From the NCBI GenBank assembly GCA_018378775.1, contig JAGZWV010000062.1, forward strand, positions 1-7,843: a stretch of 7,843 nt of DNA, in the 5' to 3' direction. Every line of letters starts with the position of its first letter. Position 1 is the first letter of the stretch. Below, one piece after another: positions 6,873-7,843 of this stretch. The notes beneath the pieces were generated by a model that searched no databases, was not told the origin of the DNA, and worked only from the letters and a program-made list of their open reading frames with translations. Origin of the DNA: Collinsella sp. (lineage in GTDB: Bacteria > Actinomycetota > Coriobacteriia > Coriobacteriales > Coriobacteriaceae). Position numbers and translations under genes: made by a program.

Positions 6873-7121
6873 TTACACCAGCTTCACGGAGCCGACGGAG
6901 TTGTGGTCGGCCTCGATGGCCTCTTCGTAGCCCTCGAGTGCGTCGTGGGCCTCGTGCAGCGCGGCCATGGCTGCCTCGAGCTTGGCGCCGATGCGCTCCA
7001 TGTCAAAATTCTCGGTCGCATGCAGCAGCTGATGGCTCCACTCGTGAGCGAGCTCGATGGTGTCGTCGACCTGCTTGACGCTCATGGCAAGCTGGCTCAT
7101 GTTCATTCCAACATCATGCAT
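6873..7121 (-). CDS. Unrecognised 82-aa helical protein coupled to nikR
   Basis: I do not recognise this family. The gene is well supported: ATG with AAAGGAG 7 nt upstream, and a stop one base before nikR. The product is acidic, with no signal peptide or membrane segment. From residue 10 to 72 it should be almost wholly alpha-helical, probably a two-helix hairpin with the turn near ENFDMERIG (37-45). Histidines H26, H30 and H34 are spaced i, i+4, i+8 on one helix face; H56 and H59 could approach from the second helix; H2, M6 and M8 lie at the N-terminus. Its position as first gene of a nickel-control/hydrogenase-maturation operon suggests a metal-binding or NikR-partner role. That is inference, and it could equally be an unrelated small coiled-coil protein. 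Confidence 0.85.
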   Translation of the reverse strand: MHDVGMNMSQLAMSVKQVDDTIELAHEWSHQLLHATENFDMERIGAKLEAAMAALHEAHDALEGYEEAIEADHNSVGSVKLV

Positions 7122-7144
7122 GGGAAATCTCCTTTTGTATGGGG

Positions 7145-7166
7145 CAGTTCAGTGGTTCAGATTTTA
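7145..7166 (-). promoter_or_regulatory. Candidate promoter/operator of the nikR-hyp operon
   Basis: Between the terminator at 7194 and the ATG at 7121, the minus strand has TAAAAT (7161-7166), matching five of six -10 positions, but no good -35 at 17 bp (AGCTGC). Directly downstream lies a repeated octamer (CTGAACCA then CTGAACTG, 7160-7145), two direct repeats at 8-bp spacing covering the expected start site. That is where a repressor could act. An 8-bp palindrome GCAGCTGC sits upstream at 7184-7191. No match to the enterobacterial NikR operator is seen. Confidence 0.35.
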
Positions 7167-7193
7167 CTACGCCCGCTCTGTGCGCAGCTGCAT

Positions 7194-7231
7194 AAGAAAA
7201 CGGGTGCGAGTCTGTGCGACTCGCACCCGTT
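7194..7231 (-). terminator. Strong intrinsic terminator between trxA and the operon
   Basis: A perfect 14-bp stem (7199-7212 with 7218-7231) with a 5-nt loop (TGTGC) is followed on the minus strand by TTTTCTT. It would end the trxA transcript about 112 nt after its stop codon and so insulate trxA from the operon. If a promoter lies between 7232 and 7342 it could instead act as an attenuator for the operon. The plus strand lacks a proper T-run. Confidence 0.8.
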
Positions 7232-7281
7232 CACTGGGGGCTGTTTGTAACTACCATACTATCCGTGGTCGCACGCGCCGC

Positions 7282-7328
7282 ACCCGGCAGTCCGGCGAGC
7301 GGTGCAAAACCGCTCATAGACGGCGGGT
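7282..7328 (-). other. Structured element downstream of trxA
   Basis: Within the 111 bp between the trxA stop and the terminator, GAGCGGT (7297-7303) pairs perfectly with ACCGCTC (7309-7315) around a GCAAA/TTTGC 5-nt loop. An outer 5-bp stem, ACCCG 7282-7286 with CGGGT 7324-7328, encloses it. This nested fold is not followed by a T-run, and I recognise no known RNA family in it. It may be part of the trxA 3' UTR or of a small RNA ending at the 7194 terminator. The rest of 7232-7342 shows no supported gene. Confidence 0.35.
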
Positions 7329-7342
7329 AAGTAACAAGCGTA

Positions 7343-7663
7343 TTACAGATGCTTCTCCAGCAGCGCCTGCAGCCTCGCCTTGGGCAGAGCGCCAACCGAG
7401 CGGTCAATCTCCTCGCCGTTCTTAAACACAATCAGCGTGGGGATGCTCATGACGCCATACTTCATGGCCAGGTCCTGGTTATCATCGACGTTGCATTTGG
7501 CAACGGCAAGCTTGCCCGCCAGCTCATCGGCAACCTCGTCAACGATGGGCGAGAGCGATCGGCAGGGCCCGCACCACGGTGCCCAAAAATCGACCAGCAC
7601 GGGCAGGCTGCCGTTAACGATGGAATCGAAGTTCTCGGGGGTAATCTGCTTAATGTCAGCCAT
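7343..7663 (-). CDS. trxA: Thioredoxin
   Basis: 106 aa, typical single-domain thioredoxin, a cytosolic dithiol-disulfide reductase normally recycled by thioredoxin reductase. The active site WCGPC is at 30-34 (C31, C34), the buried Asp is D25 in VLVDFWAPW, and the cis-proline is P75 in SIPT. One extra cysteine, C57, lies in VAKCNVDDN where many homologues have a small aliphatic residue. The ATG at 7663 is chosen over upstream ATG/GTG codons because GGAGG lies 5 nt before it and the thioredoxin fold starts at once; the longer reading would add 28 non-thioredoxin residues. It is separated from the hyp operon by a strong terminator, so it is probably its own transcription unit. Confidence 0.96.
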   Translation of the reverse strand: MADIKQITPENFDSIVNGSLPVLVDFWAPWCGPCRSLSPIVDEVADELAGKLAVAKCNVDDNQDLAMKYGVMSIPTLIVFKNGEEIDRSVGALPKARLQALLEKHL

Positions 7664-7681
7664 GGTGACCTCCATAATGTG

Positions 7682-7698
7682 ACGCGGCTCAGCCGCGT
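7682..7698. promoter_or_regulatory. 17-bp palindrome in the trxA leader
   Basis: ACGCGGCT-C-AGCCGCGT is a perfect dyad with 8-bp arms around one central base, 18 bp upstream of the trxA ATG and between its candidate -10 and the ribosome binding site. It could be a repressor operator acting as a roadblock, or a 7-bp hairpin in the mRNA leader. Confidence 0.45.
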
Positions 7699-7717
7699 AA
7701 AACTCAGTACGACCGTG

Positions 7718-7723
7718 CTTATA
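7718..7723 (-). promoter_or_regulatory. Candidate -10 box of trxA
   Basis: TATAAG on the minus strand matches five of six -10 positions and would start transcription near 7711, about 48 nt before the trxA ATG. The -35 is poor (TGGTTG at 17 bp). An inverted repeat (7727-7759) occupies the -35 region. Confidence 0.35.
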
Positions 7724-7726
7724 CCC

Positions 7727-7759
7727 AGCGGCCCGCAAAGCAACCACTCGCGGGCGGCT
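7727..7759. other. Inverted repeat between divergent promoters
   Basis: AGCGGCCCGC (7727-7736) and GCGGGCGGCT (7750-7759) form a 10-bp stem with one mismatch around a 13-nt spacer. CTTTTA follows on the plus strand, so it looks terminator-like, yet no plus-strand gene precedes it. It lies exactly between the candidate -10 boxes of trxA (7718-7723) and of the divergent gene (7766-7771), covering the -35 regions of both. A shared operator is a plausible alternative. Confidence 0.4.
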
Positions 7760-7765
7760 CTTTTA

Positions 7766-7771
7766 TATAAT
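7766..7771 (+). promoter_or_regulatory. Candidate -10 box of the rightward gene
   Basis: A perfect TATAAT, 28 bp before the ATG at 7800, lies in an AT-rich run (TTTTATATAAT). No TTGACA-like -35 is found at 16-18 bp, where the inverted repeat 7727-7759 lies instead. Confidence 0.45.
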
Positions 7772-7799
7772 GGTGGGCACGCAAACGATTGGAGAGCGC

Positions 7800-7843
7800 A
7801 TGTCCACGTCACAAAGCCAGAAAAAAGAAGCCATCGCCCAGGC
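7800..7843 (+). CDS. 5' end of an unidentified rightward gene (partial)
   Basis: ATG at 7800 preceded by GGAG with a 5-nt spacer and by a TATAAT box. The reading frame stays open to the window edge, giving MSTSQSQKKEAIAQ plus two bases of an Ala codon. Fourteen hydrophilic residues are too few to name a family. It is divergent from trxA and shares a 136-bp intergenic region with it. Confidence 0.7.
   Translation, partial: MSTSQSQKKEAIAQ

Noticed and set aside
7231..7317. 28-codon minus-strand reading frame (begins MSGFAPLAG) ending at the terminator, a possible leader peptide
   Set aside because: No Shine-Dalgarno sequence precedes its ATG, the ATG lies at the edge of a stable hairpin, and there is no run of regulatory codons.
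7232..7342. Possible tRNA in the trxA downstream spacer
   Set aside because: No TTC-R-A T-loop signature, CCA end or acceptor stem was found on either strand.

Overview
The window looks like chromosomal DNA of a high-GC Gram-positive anaerobe. A gut Coriobacteriia member of the Collinsella type is my best guess. The guess rests on GC-rich codon use, canonical GGAG/AGGAG ribosome binding sites, nickel/[NiFe]-hydrogenase maturation genes in an apparently oxygen-sensitive context, and short GC-rich intergenic repeats. It is an inference from style, not from a marker gene.

Layout. Positions 1-450 hold no convincing gene. They contain a probable intrinsic terminator for a rightward gene lying left of the window, a pair of tandem 20-bp repeats, and three degenerate copies of a 62-bp-period inverted-repeat unit, the last of which is a perfect 15-bp hairpin. 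From 451 to 7121 every gene is on the minus strand. In order of transcription (right to left) they are: an unrecognised 82-aa helical, His-containing protein; nikR with an unusual His/Cys-rich N-terminal extension; hypF; hypC; hypD; hypE; and a HAD-superfamily phosphatase. A structured, probably non-coding stretch with a strong intrinsic terminator (7194-7342) separates this block from an upstream trxA on the same strand. trxA is divergent from a gene that starts at 7800 on the plus strand and runs off the window.

How the genes work together. HypF and HypE make the cyanide ligand of the [NiFe]-hydrogenase active site from carbamoyl phosphate. HypC and HypD form the scaffold on which the Fe(CN)2CO unit is assembled. 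NikR is the nickel-responsive repressor, so placing it as the second gene suggests that hydrogenase maturation is tied to nickel supply, possibly by autoregulation. hypA and hypB (nickel insertion) and the hydrogenase structural genes are not in the window. The most original parts are the 82-aa protein coupled to nikR, the metal-ligand-rich tail on NikR, the structured trxA-to-operon spacer, and the intergenic repeat cluster downstream of the operon.
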